This document shows positions 17,770-27,498 of a stretch of DNA of 64,000 nt, one piece after another. The position numbers were made by a program, and so were the translations under genes. Below the pieces are notes generated by a model. That model was given only the letters and a program-made list of their open reading frames with translations, was not told the origin of the DNA and made no database searches. Each line of letters begins with the position of its first letter. The first letter of the stretch is position 1. Where the stretch lies: assembly GCF_963931675.1 (NCBI RefSeq), contig NZ_OZ007039.1, positions 2,951,806 to 3,015,805 of the forward strand. The letters are read 5' to 3'. The DNA comes from an uncultured Alistipes sp. GTDB lineage: Bacteria; Bacteroidota; Bacteroidia; Bacteroidales; Rikenellaceae.

Positions 17770-18987
17770 ATGTTGCCACGAACCACCTTCAGCGTCGTCT
17801 TCTTCTGCAAGAAGACCAAAGTCACGAAAAAGGGCAAGGCCCCGATCTATGCCCGCATCACCACGACCGGCCAGTCGACCGAAGTCTACACGCAGTGCCA
17901 GATTGAGCCGGATCGCTGGAACCAGCGCCTCGAACGTTCGCTCTACAAGGACGAGGTCGACCAGCAGATCAACCGCATCATCGCCAGCTACCGGGCCTCG
18001 ATCCTTGCCGCCTATGACCGGCTGATCCAGGAGAACAGGACGCCGACCTGCTTTGCCGTCAAACAACTGCTGGGCTCCGCCACTTCGAGCCGGATGCTGC
18101 TGGCGGAGTTCGGCAAATACTGCGAGAAACGGCAGCAGGAGGCCGGCACCCGTATCACACAGCTCACGGCCAACAAGTACCACCGCCTGCTGCGCTATAT
18201 GACCGAATATATCCGGCAGGTGTATGGCAAGGAGGATCTTCCGCTGGAGACGGTCGACTACGCCTACGTCGATGGATTGAGCACCTACATGCAGACGGCC
18301 TACAACTGCCACAACAACGGAGCGGTCAATCTACTGTGCTGTTTGAAGAACTTCCTGCTTTATGCCGTCCGCAACGAGTGGATCGAGAAGAATCCCTTCC
18401 GCTTCTACAAGATGAAGATCGACAAAACGAATGTCAAGATACCGCTGACGAAGGCGGAGCTGGACCTGCTGCTGAAACGCCCGATGCCAAACGAACGGCT
18501 GGAACGGATTCGGGATGTTTTCTGCTTCTGTGCGCTGACGGGACTGGCTTTCACGGATGTCGACCACCTGCGGTCCGAGCACATCACGACCGACGAGAAC
18601 GGTACTCTGTGGATTCATAAACCACGGGAGAAGACCGCAGTCGTAAGTCGGATTCCGCTGCTGCCGCATCCGATTCGGATTCTGCAAAAATACGGGCGGG
18701 ATCCTGAGTTACGACTCAAAGGAAAACTGCTGCCCGTTCCGAGCAATCAGAAGATGAACGCCTACCTGAAGGAGATTGCGGATATTTGCCTGATCAACAA
18801 AAATCTGACAGTTCATCTGGCGCGCCATACGTTTGCCACGCTGGCGATTGAATACGGGATGCCAATTGATATAATCGCCAAGATCCTCGGCCACTCGAAT
18901 ACCAACATGACCCGTCATTATGCCAAAATATCCGAGGCGAATATCAGTCGGGAAATGCAAAAAATCGGGAAAATCTTAACGTACTGA
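17770..18987 (+). CDS. Tyrosine site-specific integrase
   Basis: A 405-residue tyrosine recombinase that would insert and excise the island at tRNA-Gly. It has the bacteroidete N-terminal SAM-like domain (FSVVFFCKKTKVTKKGKAPIYARI is typical of that group) and a C-terminal catalytic domain. Catalytic residues: Arg in CALTGLAFTDVDHLRSEHI, His-Leu-Ala-Arg (VHLARHTFATLA), GHSNTNMTRHYAKI with the His and the nucleophilic Tyr. All are present, so the enzyme looks intact. The ATG at 17770 gives the usual start; the frame is open 41 codons further upstream without a family match. Confidence 0.92.
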   Translation: MLPRTTFSVVFFCKKTKVTKKGKAPIYARITTTGQSTEVYTQCQIEPDRWNQRLERSLYKDEVDQQINRIIASYRASILAAYDRLIQENRTPTCFAVKQLLGSATSSRMLLAEFGKYCEKRQQEAGTRITQLTANKYHRLLRYMTEYIRQVYGKEDLPLETVDYAYVDGLSTYMQTAYNCHNNGAVNLLCCLKNFLLYAVRNEWIEKNPFRFYKMKIDKTNVKIPLTKAELDLLLKRPMPNERLERIRDVFCFCALTGLAFTDVDHLRSEHITTDENGTLWIHKPREKTAVVSRIPLLPHPIRILQKYGRDPELRLKGKLLPVPSNQKMNAYLKEIADICLINKNLTVHLARHTFATLAIEYGMPIDIIAKILGHSNTNMTRHYAKISEANISREMQKIGKILTY

Positions 18988-19057
18988 TGCAGGCGACCGA
19001 CCGGGCGGAAAGGAACCATTCCAGTTGCTTACGGCCGGTCGTTTATGGAAGAACCGT

Positions 19058-19231
19058 TTACTTCTGACTCAACTCGGCTAACGTACCCCGCAACGTATCA
19101 AGAAAGTGGGTCAGACGGTTCTTGCGGTTCAGAATAGCCCAGCGGCAATTGTCCGGATTCTTGAAACTCGTATTGATGTTCATTGCATGGCGGAGTTTGA
19201 GAAATTCGCTACGACTGAATCTTTTTGCCAT
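19058..19231 (-). CDS. Small hypothetical protein (57 aa)
   Basis: An ATG at 19231 opens a 57-residue frame beginning MAKRFSRSEFLKLRHAMN and ending LRGTLAELSQK. It is basic, has no hydrophobic stretch and could be a small alpha-helical DNA- or RNA-binding protein. It lies convergent with the integrase gene 70 bp away. Composition is closer to the surrounding genes than to the AT-rich stretch to its right, which favours a real gene. I do not recognise the family. Confidence 0.5.
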   Translation of the reverse strand: MAKRFSRSEFLKLRHAMNINTSFKNPDNCRWAILNRKNRLTHFLDTLRGTLAELSQK

Positions 19232-19648
19232 ATTGATAAAAAGGGACTAAAAGAAGGATCCTCTATTCCCTGCATTTTCCAATAGGCCATACCAACTCCA
19301 GATGTTACTCCAGAGCCAGCGAACCCTACAAGACGCCCCGAACCAATATTAGCAACAAAATTGTAACCCCAATAATATAATACCAAGCCACTCCTTTCTA
19401 AATAAATAATCATCACTGCTGAGATGTGATTGGGATCTTTTGTCTTTTTGAATCGTATGCCATACGACGATAACAATACGACCCTCTAATAAAACGATCC
19501 AGTCTATCCAAATAAAAACTTTAGAATTCTAATACATTCCTATTATTGATTATGATTTAATAATGTTTTATGACGCAACTTTTCTTCTAAAAAAGCCCCG
19601 CCCCAATATTTAGACTAAATATAAGGCCCCATCTGCAATAAAATTTAT
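19232..19648. other. AT-rich stretch without a clear gene
   Basis: About 400 bp of much lower GC than the surroundings. One frame (19180-19476, minus, 98 codons) is open but overlaps the 57-residue gene out of frame and shows no motif that I recognise. It may be the remains of a gene inserted next to the integrase. It joins the broken end of the decayed GH20 copy at about 19815. Confidence 0.4.
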
Positions 19649-20101
19649 TTACAAATCAACACGCAAATCAATATGGGATACTTTTCGAAAGTGTATTTTA
19701 AATAGAACTGATAAAAACTTTACCTTAAGCATGGTCATCCAAGCATCATTTTTAGATATGATTTTCTCAAAAAAATTTGCTCTAATGGGAACAACATATT
19801 TTCTACTGACCAATGGGTTGATGAACTCCTTGACCTCGTCGACCGTCCAGAAATAACGCCCAAAGTTGAACATGCCACCGCGATATCCGAAACAGGACTT
19901 GTCCACGATCGATACGGTCGTTATAGTACGGCGTCCCGCGACGATCAGCTGCCGCAGGCTCTGCAAACCATAGAAGACACCTTGCGCGGATCCTCCGCGG
20001 AGGGTGATGCCCGTCGTGGAGACGTCGAGTGTGTAGGCTTCGGCGCTGAAACACAGGTTGCCCGTTACGAAAAGGACGAGTGTCTGAAGCCATTTTTTCA
20101 T
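19649..20101 (-). pseudogene. Decayed GH20 copy, N-terminal part only
   Basis: The frame from the ATG at 20101 begins MKKWLQTLVLFVTGNLC and matches the intact GH20 gene at 20766-22343. The signal peptide is joined directly to AEAYTLDVSTTGITLRGGSAQGVFYGL, so about 70 residues of the N-terminal domain are missing. The match then runs to FWTVDEVKEFI, at about 19815, and ends. The catalytic barrel is gone, replaced by AT-rich DNA. No activity is expected. Confidence 0.85.
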
Positions 20102-20460
20102 ATCCAAGTTGTTGTCGCAGCGCTTCGGCCCAGATACTATATCCTTCCTTCGTGAGATGGGTTCCATCAGTCGTGTATCGGGCTTTCAGTCCGTTGTTGT
20201 CCGTCAGTCCGCGGTTCAGATCGAGCCAGTCGATCCCCTGTTCCGCACACCGTAAGGACGGTGTTGAGATTCCAGATGCGTGCATTGAGCGCCGCATTGT
20301 TGTGAACGAGTAGTACCGACTGGACGACGGGCTGGATTCCGGCCTCCCGCAACCGGGAGATGATTCGCTGCTGGTTGGCGAGGATTACCTCCGGCGAGAC
20401 GTCCTTGATGTTGCCCTGCATGAAGCAAAAAACGGGCCGGACTGCGTCATGTTGGGGAGC
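20090..20460 (-). pseudogene. Decayed SGNH hydrolase copy
   Basis: Matches the C-terminal half of the intact SGNH gene (22340-23554): SPEVILANQQRIISRLREAG and QSVLLVHNNAALNARI in one frame, then GIDWLDLNRGLTDNNGLKAR and DGTHLTKEG in another. A 5 bp deletion near 20251 causes the frame change. It keeps the same order and close overlap with the following GH20 copy as the intact pair, so both came from one duplication. Confidence 0.85.
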
Positions 20461-20615
20461 ATCTATCCCAGCGGCTAGTCCATCGACCGCAGCTGCGTTC
20501 CGCAGACCATTCCGGATGCAACGGAGGGGCACGAGATGATAGGAGTGGTCGAATCGGTCAGGGATGCCATGCCAACAGAGGGCGGGCCGAATACGTGCGG
20601 AGTCCCCACGCCGAC

Positions 20616-20662
20616 GAAGAATGTGGAAGCGGAGCCTGGTAGGCTCCGCTTCCACATTCTTT
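20616..20662. terminator. Terminator at the end of the PUL operon
   Basis: A 21 bp perfect stem (20617-20637 with 20641-20661, loop GGT) starting GAAGAATGTGGAAGCGG. It is 105 bp beyond the stop of the last PUL gene (GH20, minus strand) and separates the intact genes from their decayed copies. Confidence 0.8.
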
Positions 20663-20765
20663 AAAAATATCTCCAGAATTTTTTATGCTGAAATAACTAC
20701 TTCCCGACAACAGCATCCACCGTTATCCGGAGCATCAAGCCCGTCATAGATGCGGTAATGAAGAG

Positions 20766-22343
20766 TCACTCCTCCTTGCCGTCGAAGAAATAGGTGGCGT
20801 AGTTGAGCCCTGCGGCGTCGTAGCATTTGCGCAGCGTCGACATGCGGCGCGTGAAATCCGCGAAATCCTTGCGGTCGTAGGCCCATCCAACCTCGGCCAC
20901 GGCGGCCAGTCGCGGCAGCAGCATGTGTTTCAGATGGGTGGCCGTCGCGATGTACTCCGTCCAGAGGTTGGCCTGCACGCCCAGAATATAGTCTTGCTCC
21001 GTGTCGTTGAGCTTCTCGTAAGGATCCAGCCGGTAGACCTCGCGCATGGGTAGGAAGCCGCCGATGCCAAGCGGTTCGTGAACGGGATCCTTCGTCTGAA
21101 AATAGTCGAGATAACAATGGGTATTGGGTGTCATGATGACGTGGTTGCCCGCCTTGGCGGCCGCGATGCCGCCTTCGGAACCGCGCCATGACATGACGGT
21201 GGCGGTCTTCGACACGCCGCCTTCGAGGATTTCGTCCCAGCCGATGATCTCGCGGCCGTGCTCACGGAGCCACGTTTCGATGCGGCGGACCGTGTAGCTC
21301 TGCAATTCGAACTCATCTTTCAGCCCCTCCTCCCGGATGCGCTGCTGACACAGCGGGCACGCCTTCCATCTCTCCTTCGGACACTCGTCACCGCCGATGT
21401 GGATGTATTTCGACGGGAAGAGCCCGATCACCTCGGCGAGGACGTTTTGTAGAAACTCGAACGTGGTCTCCTTGCCCGGGCAGTAGACATCGGAACTGAT
21501 GCCCCAAGTCGTACGGACCTCGTAGCCTTCGCCCCGGCATCCCAGCCAGGGGTAGGAGGCAAGCGCCGCAACAGCATGCCCGGGAAGCTCGATCTCGGGG
21601 ATGACCGTGATGTAACGCTCAGCGGCATAGGCCACGATATCGCGGATCTCGCTCTGCGTGTAATAGCCGCCGTAGGGAGTCCGGTCGTATTCGCTTGACG
21701 TGGTAAGGTGCCCGACGAGCGTCTCCTTGCGGACCGAGCCCACACGGGTCAGCTCCGGATAGCGTTTAATTTCGATGCGCCAGCCCTGATCTTCGGTCAG
21801 ATGCCAGTGGAAGCGGTTCATCTTGTGCATGGCCAGGATGTCGATAAACTCCTTGACCTCGTCGACCGTCCAGAAATGACGTCCCGAGTCGAGCATGCCG
21901 CCGCGATATCTGAAACAGGGCTTGTCCACGATCGACACGGCCGCTACGGTGCCTCGTCCTGCGACGATCAACTGCCGCAGGCTCTGCAAGCCGTAGAAGA
22001 CGCCCTGCGCGGATCCTCCGCGGAGGGTGATGCCCGTCGTGGCGACGTCGAGCGTGTAGGCTTCGGCGTCGAGCGAGGAGTCTATGCCCAGCGAGATGGC
22101 GCCCATGTCGCCGCATTTCAGTTCGCCGCCCAGCGTCGGGGCAACCCATTGGGCGAAGAGCTCCGCCGAACGCCGCAATCCGGCTTCGCGGCCGACGGTA
22201 ATTCCCGTCTGCGGGGTTACGTGGAATTCACCCTCCCCGACGGTTGCCGACAGGGGCTTGGGTACAATGCCGACGCCGGCTTCGGCGCCGATACACAGGT
22301 TGCCCGTCGCGAAAAGGACGAGCGCCAGAAGCAGTTTTTTCAT
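20766..22343 (-). CDS. Beta-N-acetylhexosaminidase, GH20 (PUL)
   Basis: A 525-residue exported enzyme, last gene of the PUL operon. Signal peptide MKKLLLALVLFATGNLC; N-terminal GH20b domain to about residue 145 (TGITLRGGSAQGVFYGLQSL); catalytic barrel with HLTEDQGWRIEIKRYP, IPEIELPGHAVAALASYPWL, HIGGDECPKERW (catalytic D-E) and IIGWDEILEGG. It stops soon after the barrel, without the extra C-terminal domain of the other GH20 in this window. It would remove beta-linked GlcNAc/GalNAc exposed once the terminal galactose has been taken off. Its start overlaps the SGNH stop by 4 bp. Confidence 0.93.
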   Translation of the reverse strand: MKKLLLALVLFATGNLCIGAEAGVGIVPKPLSATVGEGEFHVTPQTGITVGREAGLRRSAELFAQWVAPTLGGELKCGDMGAISLGIDSSLDAEAYTLDVATTGITLRGGSAQGVFYGLQSLRQLIVAGRGTVAAVSIVDKPCFRYRGGMLDSGRHFWTVDEVKEFIDILAMHKMNRFHWHLTEDQGWRIEIKRYPELTRVGSVRKETLVGHLTTSSEYDRTPYGGYYTQSEIRDIVAYAAERYITVIPEIELPGHAVAALASYPWLGCRGEGYEVRTTWGISSDVYCPGKETTFEFLQNVLAEVIGLFPSKYIHIGGDECPKERWKACPLCQQRIREEGLKDEFELQSYTVRRIETWLREHGREIIGWDEILEGGVSKTATVMSWRGSEGGIAAAKAGNHVIMTPNTHCYLDYFQTKDPVHEPLGIGGFLPMREVYRLDPYEKLNDTEQDYILGVQANLWTEYIATATHLKHMLLPRLAAVAEVGWAYDRKDFADFTRRMSTLRKCYDAAGLNYATYFFDGKEE

Positions 22344-23554
22344 ATCCGAGGTGTTGTTGTCTGTTTGAGGTTTTGGGTGTCGAGGTATTGCCGCAGCACG
22401 CCGGACCAGATTCCGTACCCCTCCTCCGTGAGGTGGGTCCCGTCGGTCGTGTATCGGGCTTTTAGTCCGAGGTCATCCGTCAGTCCGCGGTTTAGGTCGA
22501 GCCAGTCGATCCCCTGTTCCGCACACCACGCCGTAAGGGCCGTGTTGAGGCTCCGGATGCGTGCATTGAGCGCCGCATTGTTGTGAACGAGTAGCACCGA
22601 CTGGACGACGGGCTGGATTCCGGCCTCGCGCAGCCGGGTGACGATCCGCTGCTGGTTGGCGAGGATCACCTCCGGCGGGATGTCGTTGAACAGGTCGTTG
22701 ATGCCGCCCAGCACGAAGCAGAGTGCGGGCCGGGCCGCCAGCACGCAGGTGTCCAGCAGCCAGCCCATCTGCCCGGTCAGAAAACCGCCCTGCCCGGCAT
22801 TGCGGACATCGTGGCGTCCGAGACGGGGATTCCAGTCCCCGCCGTTGGCCGTCAGGGAGTCTCCCAGCAGGACGATCCGCACCTCCCGGGGCGATGCCGC
22901 CAGGATGCGGCGGGCAACTTCGCCGGAGAGTTCCGCACGGGTTGTTGCCGGAAGTTCCTCTCCGCCGGCGTCCATCGTCCGGAGAAAATCACGCACTTCG
23001 GCGACGAGAAACTCCTGCCCGGCGGCGTTGAGCATCATGCCGTCGGAGGTACAGGCCGGGTCGAGCGCACCGTCCTTGCAGAGCCGCTCCGAGGGGTCGA
23101 GGCAGACGATTCCCTGCCCGGCAGCCCACGATCGCAGGGCGTCGTTGAGTTGCCGGATCCGGGCGTTCACGACGGGATGTGCGGCCGAAACCGGCGTTGT
23201 CAGGAGCAGCACCGGCCGGATGCCCGTTGTGTCGAGCCGCATGCAGACCGAACGGAAGGCATCCAGAATGCGCGGCAACGGCTGTCCGAGAAGGATCTCC
23301 GGCAGACCAGCATGGAGTATGCACGCTGCCGGCTGGCGGTTCAGCAGACGTCGGTCCAGATCCCAGTGTTGCTGGGAGAGAAGAAACTGTCCTTCGCCGG
23401 CCTCTGCGACGTCGTACTCCGGAAGCCTTGCGGCCCAGTCGATGCGGTTTCCCTCCCCGTTCGTGAGGAACCCCACGACGGGTCGGGCCGCAGGGAGGTC
23501 ACTCGCGGTGAATAGGCTTCCGACTGTCAGAATAAAAAACAACAGTCGTTTCAT
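22340..23554 (-). CDS. Tandem SGNH/GDSL hydrolase
   Basis: A 404-residue exported protein made of two SGNH-like halves. The C-terminal half (about 215-395) has the block I Ser in LLGDSLTANGGDWNP, the block III Asn in LGGINDLFND and the block V Asp/His in TDGTHLTEEG, so it should be an active esterase, perhaps removing O-acetyl groups from glycans. The N-terminal half follows the same plan (VVNARIRQLNDALRSWAAG parallels ALNARIRSLNTALTAWCAE) but lacks the GDS motif, and its block V reads SDGMMLN, with the His lost. Read with GH20 (4 bp overlap). Confidence 0.85.
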   Translation of the reverse strand: MKRLLFFILTVGSLFTASDLPAARPVVGFLTNGEGNRIDWAARLPEYDVAEAGEGQFLLSQQHWDLDRRLLNRQPAACILHAGLPEILLGQPLPRILDAFRSVCMRLDTTGIRPVLLLTTPVSAAHPVVNARIRQLNDALRSWAAGQGIVCLDPSERLCKDGALDPACTSDGMMLNAAGQEFLVAEVRDFLRTMDAGGEELPATTRAELSGEVARRILAASPREVRIVLLGDSLTANGGDWNPRLGRHDVRNAGQGGFLTGQMGWLLDTCVLAARPALCFVLGGINDLFNDIPPEVILANQQRIVTRLREAGIQPVVQSVLLVHNNAALNARIRSLNTALTAWCAEQGIDWLDLNRGLTDDLGLKARYTTDGTHLTEEGYGIWSGVLRQYLDTQNLKQTTTPRI

Positions 23555-23612
23555 GGTTTCACTGTGTAAAAGGGGGTCCGAACGGATTACTTCCGCCCGG
23601 ACTCCATACTAG

Positions 23613-25760
23613 CTAATCGCGGTCGCGGACGCAACGGACGTTGACCAGCATGGATGCCGTACCGTCGCCTTCGCTCCACGGACGCGAGTTAAAGTTCCAC
23701 GGTACGATCTCGTTGCTCCAACCGAATACCTCGAACATCTGTGCCGTCGTGGCGTCGGCCTTGGTCGTGGTCCAGAAGCTTGCCTTGTCCACGGCATTGT
23801 CCGGAGCTCCGACATTGCCGTGCCAGAACTTGCCCGCCGGAACGATGTTCAATCCGAGTTCGTTCGTGCCGGTGTTCCCGGTCCAGTACTGTGCCGACTT
23901 GATCCGGGAGGCGTCGCTGCCCGCTACCGTCTGCAAGGCCCGCCACTCCTGCATCGTCGATACGTGCCATCCGTCGGGGCATACGCCCTGCATCCGGGTA
24001 TCTTCGGCCTCGGTCGCCTCGTCGTAGGTCCGCAGGGCCGTCGGCCAGCTGTAATAGACGCCGCGGATCTTCGGATCGGCAATCAGTTCGTCGGTGTAGC
24101 TCTTGGCCGCGGGATTGCCGTAGATCTCGTCAACGGTCGTGAAGGCCGTTCCGTCGCTGTACTTCATGGCCCGCAGGTTCTCGGCCATCCAGAAGTCCTC
24201 GCCGATCTTCACAACCTCGTAGACCTCGGGATTCTCCGGGTCGCGCAGGTCCGTGTAGGGACGCAGCATGCCGGTGAGCCGGAGCGACCGGATCTCGGAC
24301 GGCGTCGTCTTGATGTTGACCGTCGAGGTGATGCGCCAGTAGATCGTGCGGGTGAGGTAGGCGCCGCCCAGATCCGAGAGCAGCCCGTCCAGCAGCGCGT
24401 GGGTCATCTCCACGGATCTTTCGGTCGTCAGCGGATGCATCTTCGGGGCATTCATCTCGGCGTCGAGGCTGTATTCGAGGGCATAGGTGACGTTGCGGGC
24501 GTTGCACTCCCAGGCGGCCGTCGCCAGCACCTCGTCCCGGCTGCCGTAGTCGAGATGGAATTCCGCGCCATCGGCCGGGCCCTCGGTGAGCGTGATGGGT
24601 TCGGCCGCCGTCACGGCCTCGAACCGGCGGATGATCACCGTGCGATCCTCCTCCTCGGCCGTGGCGCGCTCCGGGTCGCTCGGAACCACGTTCCAGACGA
24701 ATTTCTTCTTCTGGGAGGCCACCATGCCGAAGGTCTGTTCCAGCAGCAGGTCCAGATCGCCCTGCGAAATCTCGAAATGGCAATCCTCACCGGCTTCGAA
24801 CGTCACCTCCTTCTCGAACTCCGCGTCGTAGAGACGCAGGGTGTAGTCAACGCCCGTTGTGTCGCACGACCACTCGAAGCGGACGCTCTCCTCGGCCAGA
24901 TCCGCATCGAGCAGCACTTCGCCGTCGGCATCGGGCGCAACGAGCGTCAGCGCTACCGGGTCTTTCGTCACCCGGCGGATCGAGACTTCGCGGACCGCGC
25001 TGTTCTCGATCGGGTTGTTCAGGTCGCCCGTACCGGTCACCTTCCAGTAGACCGTGGCCGCAGTGTTCTTCTCGATTCCGGCGGCCGCGAGCCATTCGTC
25101 CATCTCCTGCGTGGTGAAGGCGTGCGACGTCTCGCTTCCGCACTCCGTCGACAGGGTCCCCTCCTCGGGGAAGAGCGGGTCGAGGCTCAACAGCAGCTTG
25201 TAGTCGGGGACCGTCGAGACGCATTCCCACGAGAAGGCGACTTCGGCCTCGGGGGTCTTCTTGTCGAGGAGGATTTCAGCCTCGTTCTCGGGGCTCGTGA
25301 GCAGGATCAGCCCCGTGGGGAGATCGCAGCGCGTGATGGTCAGCTGCCGGACCTCGTCGCACCAGCCGACCGTCGGGTCCACGACCGTCACGGTCCAGTA
25401 GAGACGGACCGTTTCGCCGATCCCGACCTTCATGGAGCTCAATACGGAGTCGAGCTGCATGGTCGTCAGTTTCCACGACTCGCTCACGCCGGGATCCTGT
25501 TCGCAGGAGGTCGTGAAGGCCTCGTCCAGTCCGAAATGCAGTTTGTAGTTGATGAAGTGCCGCCGCGAACTCCACGCGAAGGTGAAGAGCGAATCGGGGT
25601 GTTCGTAGTCGAGGATGATCACCGTGTCGGCCTGGGGCCGGGTCAGGGAGACCGGCTGCCGTCCGACTTCGTAGAAATCGTTCTCCTTGTTGCAGCTCGA
25701 TGCCCACAGCGCACTGATGAACAGAGCCGCGATCGCGATATTTCGAATGAGTCTGTACAT
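23613..25760 (-). CDS. SusE-repeat lipoprotein with FISUMP domain (715 aa)
   Basis: A large surface lipoprotein (lipobox LFISALWASSC) without catalytic motifs. It contains several SusE-like immunoglobulin-type repeats of about 100-110 residues, each with a motif like LTSPENEAEILLDKKTPEAEVAFSW (also LVAPDADGEVLLDADLAEESV and LTEGPADGAEFHLDYGS). The last 170 residues are a FISUMP domain (IGEDFWMAENLRAMKYSDG, CPDGWHVSTMQEWRAL, VRCVRD). SusE/SusF proteins bind glycans at the cell surface; the role of FISUMP domains is unknown. Part of the PUL operon. Confidence 0.8.
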   Translation of the reverse strand: MYRLIRNIAIAALFISALWASSCNKENDFYEVGRQPVSLTRPQADTVIILDYEHPDSLFTFAWSSRRHFINYKLHFGLDEAFTTSCEQDPGVSESWKLTTMQLDSVLSSMKVGIGETVRLYWTVTVVDPTVGWCDEVRQLTITRCDLPTGLILLTSPENEAEILLDKKTPEAEVAFSWECVSTVPDYKLLLSLDPLFPEEGTLSTECGSETSHAFTTQEMDEWLAAAGIEKNTAATVYWKVTGTGDLNNPIENSAVREVSIRRVTKDPVALTLVAPDADGEVLLDADLAEESVRFEWSCDTTGVDYTLRLYDAEFEKEVTFEAGEDCHFEISQGDLDLLLEQTFGMVASQKKKFVWNVVPSDPERATAEEEDRTVIIRRFEAVTAAEPITLTEGPADGAEFHLDYGSRDEVLATAAWECNARNVTYALEYSLDAEMNAPKMHPLTTERSVEMTHALLDGLLSDLGGAYLTRTIYWRITSTVNIKTTPSEIRSLRLTGMLRPYTDLRDPENPEVYEVVKIGEDFWMAENLRAMKYSDGTAFTTVDEIYGNPAAKSYTDELIADPKIRGVYYSWPTALRTYDEATEAEDTRMQGVCPDGWHVSTMQEWRALQTVAGSDASRIKSAQYWTGNTGTNELGLNIVPAGKFWHGNVGAPDNAVDKASFWTTTKADATTAQMFEVFGWSNEIVPWNFNSRPWSEGDGTASMLVNVRCVRDRD

Positions 25761-25775
25761 GGTCGAAGGTGTTTT

Positions 25776-27479
25776 TTAATGGTTGTAGGCTCCGATGTTG
25801 CGGGCATCGCCGACGGGCTCTCCCCAGAAGTCCTCAGAGAACGGGAAGATCGGATCCTCGGGGATTCCGATCCCGGCTCCGATGCAGGGTGAACCCGTTG
25901 CCAGGCGCAGCCCGTCGAGGATCTCGTCGCGGTCGACGAGGTTGTTGTTGGACGTGAACTCCTCGATCAGGCGGACGAACGCCGGGTCAGCCGAGATGTT
26001 GGCCGTGTTGTGTTCGTCGCTCCCGGGGATGGTTCCCTCCTGGTAGCCGAAGATGCAGTTGTTGCGCAGGATCAATCCCTGGTTGTCGATGAACTCTCCG
26101 GCCCCGACCTTCGTGAAGGGGTTGGCCGTGCCGGTCGTGTTGTAGAAGATGTTGTTGGTGAAGAGCAGCGAACCGGGGATGTTCGTGTAGTTGTCGAACG
26201 TGATGGCCGTGTTGTCCGCATGGGTTGCGGCCGAACGGGTCTTGATGATCGTGTTGTTGTAGAAGTGGCACGACCCGACGCGTCCCACGACGTCGATCGT
26301 CGACGAGAGGGTCTGTCCGTTGCCCTTCACGTAATCGCGCGTGCCGTCGTTGATGCTGACGTTGTACCGCACGACGGTTCCCTCTTGCGAGACGTAGTTC
26401 TTGTCGAAGGAGACGTCGCTGGGGCACAGCATCAGCCATCCGCCCACGTTGTTGTAGGAGATGTTGTATTCGAAGAGCGTGTTGCGGCAGTTCTGATCGC
26501 AGTCGAAGGCCTGTCCGTCCCACGTGGCCTTGTGGTCCTGCACGATGTTGTAGCGGAAGATGGTCCCGTCGCTGTGGATGCACCACAGGGCTGCGGCGGC
26601 CTCCATGCGGTTCGGGATGTTTTCATCGGCGAAGTCGCCCGGAGCGCAGTTGCGGACGATGTTGTATTCGACCAGCGCGTCGTCGCAGCCGTTGACGATG
26701 ATCTGGTCGCCCGGTATCCCCTCGAAGACGTTGCGCCGGAAGATGAATCCCGTGTTGGCCTTGCGCTGCGTGCGGTCGCCCGTGGCCAGATAGCCCGTCA
26801 GACCGTCCCGCTGGCAGTTGACGATGCGGCAGTCCTCGACCACCAGGTCGTTGAACGACGAGGGGTTCGTGCCGCCAATGACGTTGTAGTAGAAGATGCC
26901 CGAACCGCCGCCTTCGTTGTGGTGGGTTTTCGTGCCGTAGACGTCGGCGATCTCGCACCGGCGGATGTGGATATGGTTCATCACGCCGCCCTCGATATTG
27001 TCGGCCTCGATCCGGATGCCGGCGATCTTGGGCCGCGGTTCATTTCCCTTGTTGGTGATTTTCAGATCCTGCAACTCCCAGTACTGCACGTTGCGGATCA
27101 GAATGGTCTCGTAGCTTCCGCCACCTGCGATTTCGGGCAACGGCAGGCTCTCGTCACCATAGGACCCGAGGACGATCGGGGCCTCGGCCGTTCCGCTGCC
27201 GCGGAGCGTGAGCGTGCCGTTATAGACCGTACCCCGTTTGATGAGGATCGTGTCGCCGGCCTTCCAGGGCTGCTCCATGATGCGGTCCACGCTCTCCCAG
27301 GCCTGTTCCGGGGAGTGTCCCGTATTGTAATAGGCGCCGTTTTCGGGGTCGATGTAGTAGCGGTGCGGGTAGGAGACGCTGCCCTTGCCGTTTTCGTCCT
27401 TCCAGGTCTCCTCCTTCTGGCAGGCGGCCAGCTGGCTGATGCCCAGCAGCGCCGCGAGTATGATGGTGTACATTTTCAT
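25776..27479 (-). CDS. Right-handed parallel beta-helix lipoprotein
   Basis: A 567-residue lipoprotein (ALLGISQLAAC). After an N-terminal strand region (YYIDPENGAYYNTGHSPEQAWESVDRI, AGDTILIKRGTVYNG) it has many short repeats with Asn ladders (DNIEGGVMNHIHIRRCEI, FIFRRNVFEG, VEYNIVRNC, LFEYNISYNN, HFYNNTII) that mark a parallel beta-helix. The fold is shared by polysaccharide lyases (PL6-like), epimerases and some glycosidases. I cannot pick out a catalytic Lys/Arg pair, so a lyase, a glycosidase or a binding protein all remain possible. It sits between two SusE/FISUMP genes in the PUL operon. Confidence 0.75.
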   Translation of the reverse strand: MKMYTIILAALLGISQLAACQKEETWKDENGKGSVSYPHRYYIDPENGAYYNTGHSPEQAWESVDRIMEQPWKAGDTILIKRGTVYNGTLTLRGSGTAEAPIVLGSYGDESLPLPEIAGGGSYETILIRNVQYWELQDLKITNKGNEPRPKIAGIRIEADNIEGGVMNHIHIRRCEIADVYGTKTHHNEGGGSGIFYYNVIGGTNPSSFNDLVVEDCRIVNCQRDGLTGYLATGDRTQRKANTGFIFRRNVFEGIPGDQIIVNGCDDALVEYNIVRNCAPGDFADENIPNRMEAAAALWCIHSDGTIFRYNIVQDHKATWDGQAFDCDQNCRNTLFEYNISYNNVGGWLMLCPSDVSFDKNYVSQEGTVVRYNVSINDGTRDYVKGNGQTLSSTIDVVGRVGSCHFYNNTIIKTRSAATHADNTAITFDNYTNIPGSLLFTNNIFYNTTGTANPFTKVGAGEFIDNQGLILRNNCIFGYQEGTIPGSDEHNTANISADPAFVRLIEEFTSNNNLVDRDEILDGLRLATGSPCIGAGIGIPEDPIFPFSEDFWGEPVGDARNIGAYNH

Positions 27480-27498
27480 CTTTTTCGGATTTTGCGGG

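Noticed and set aside
19180..19476. A 98-codon AT-rich frame near the integrase
   Set aside because: It overlaps a better 57-residue gene in another frame and has no recognisable family; kept only as a note on the AT-rich stretch.
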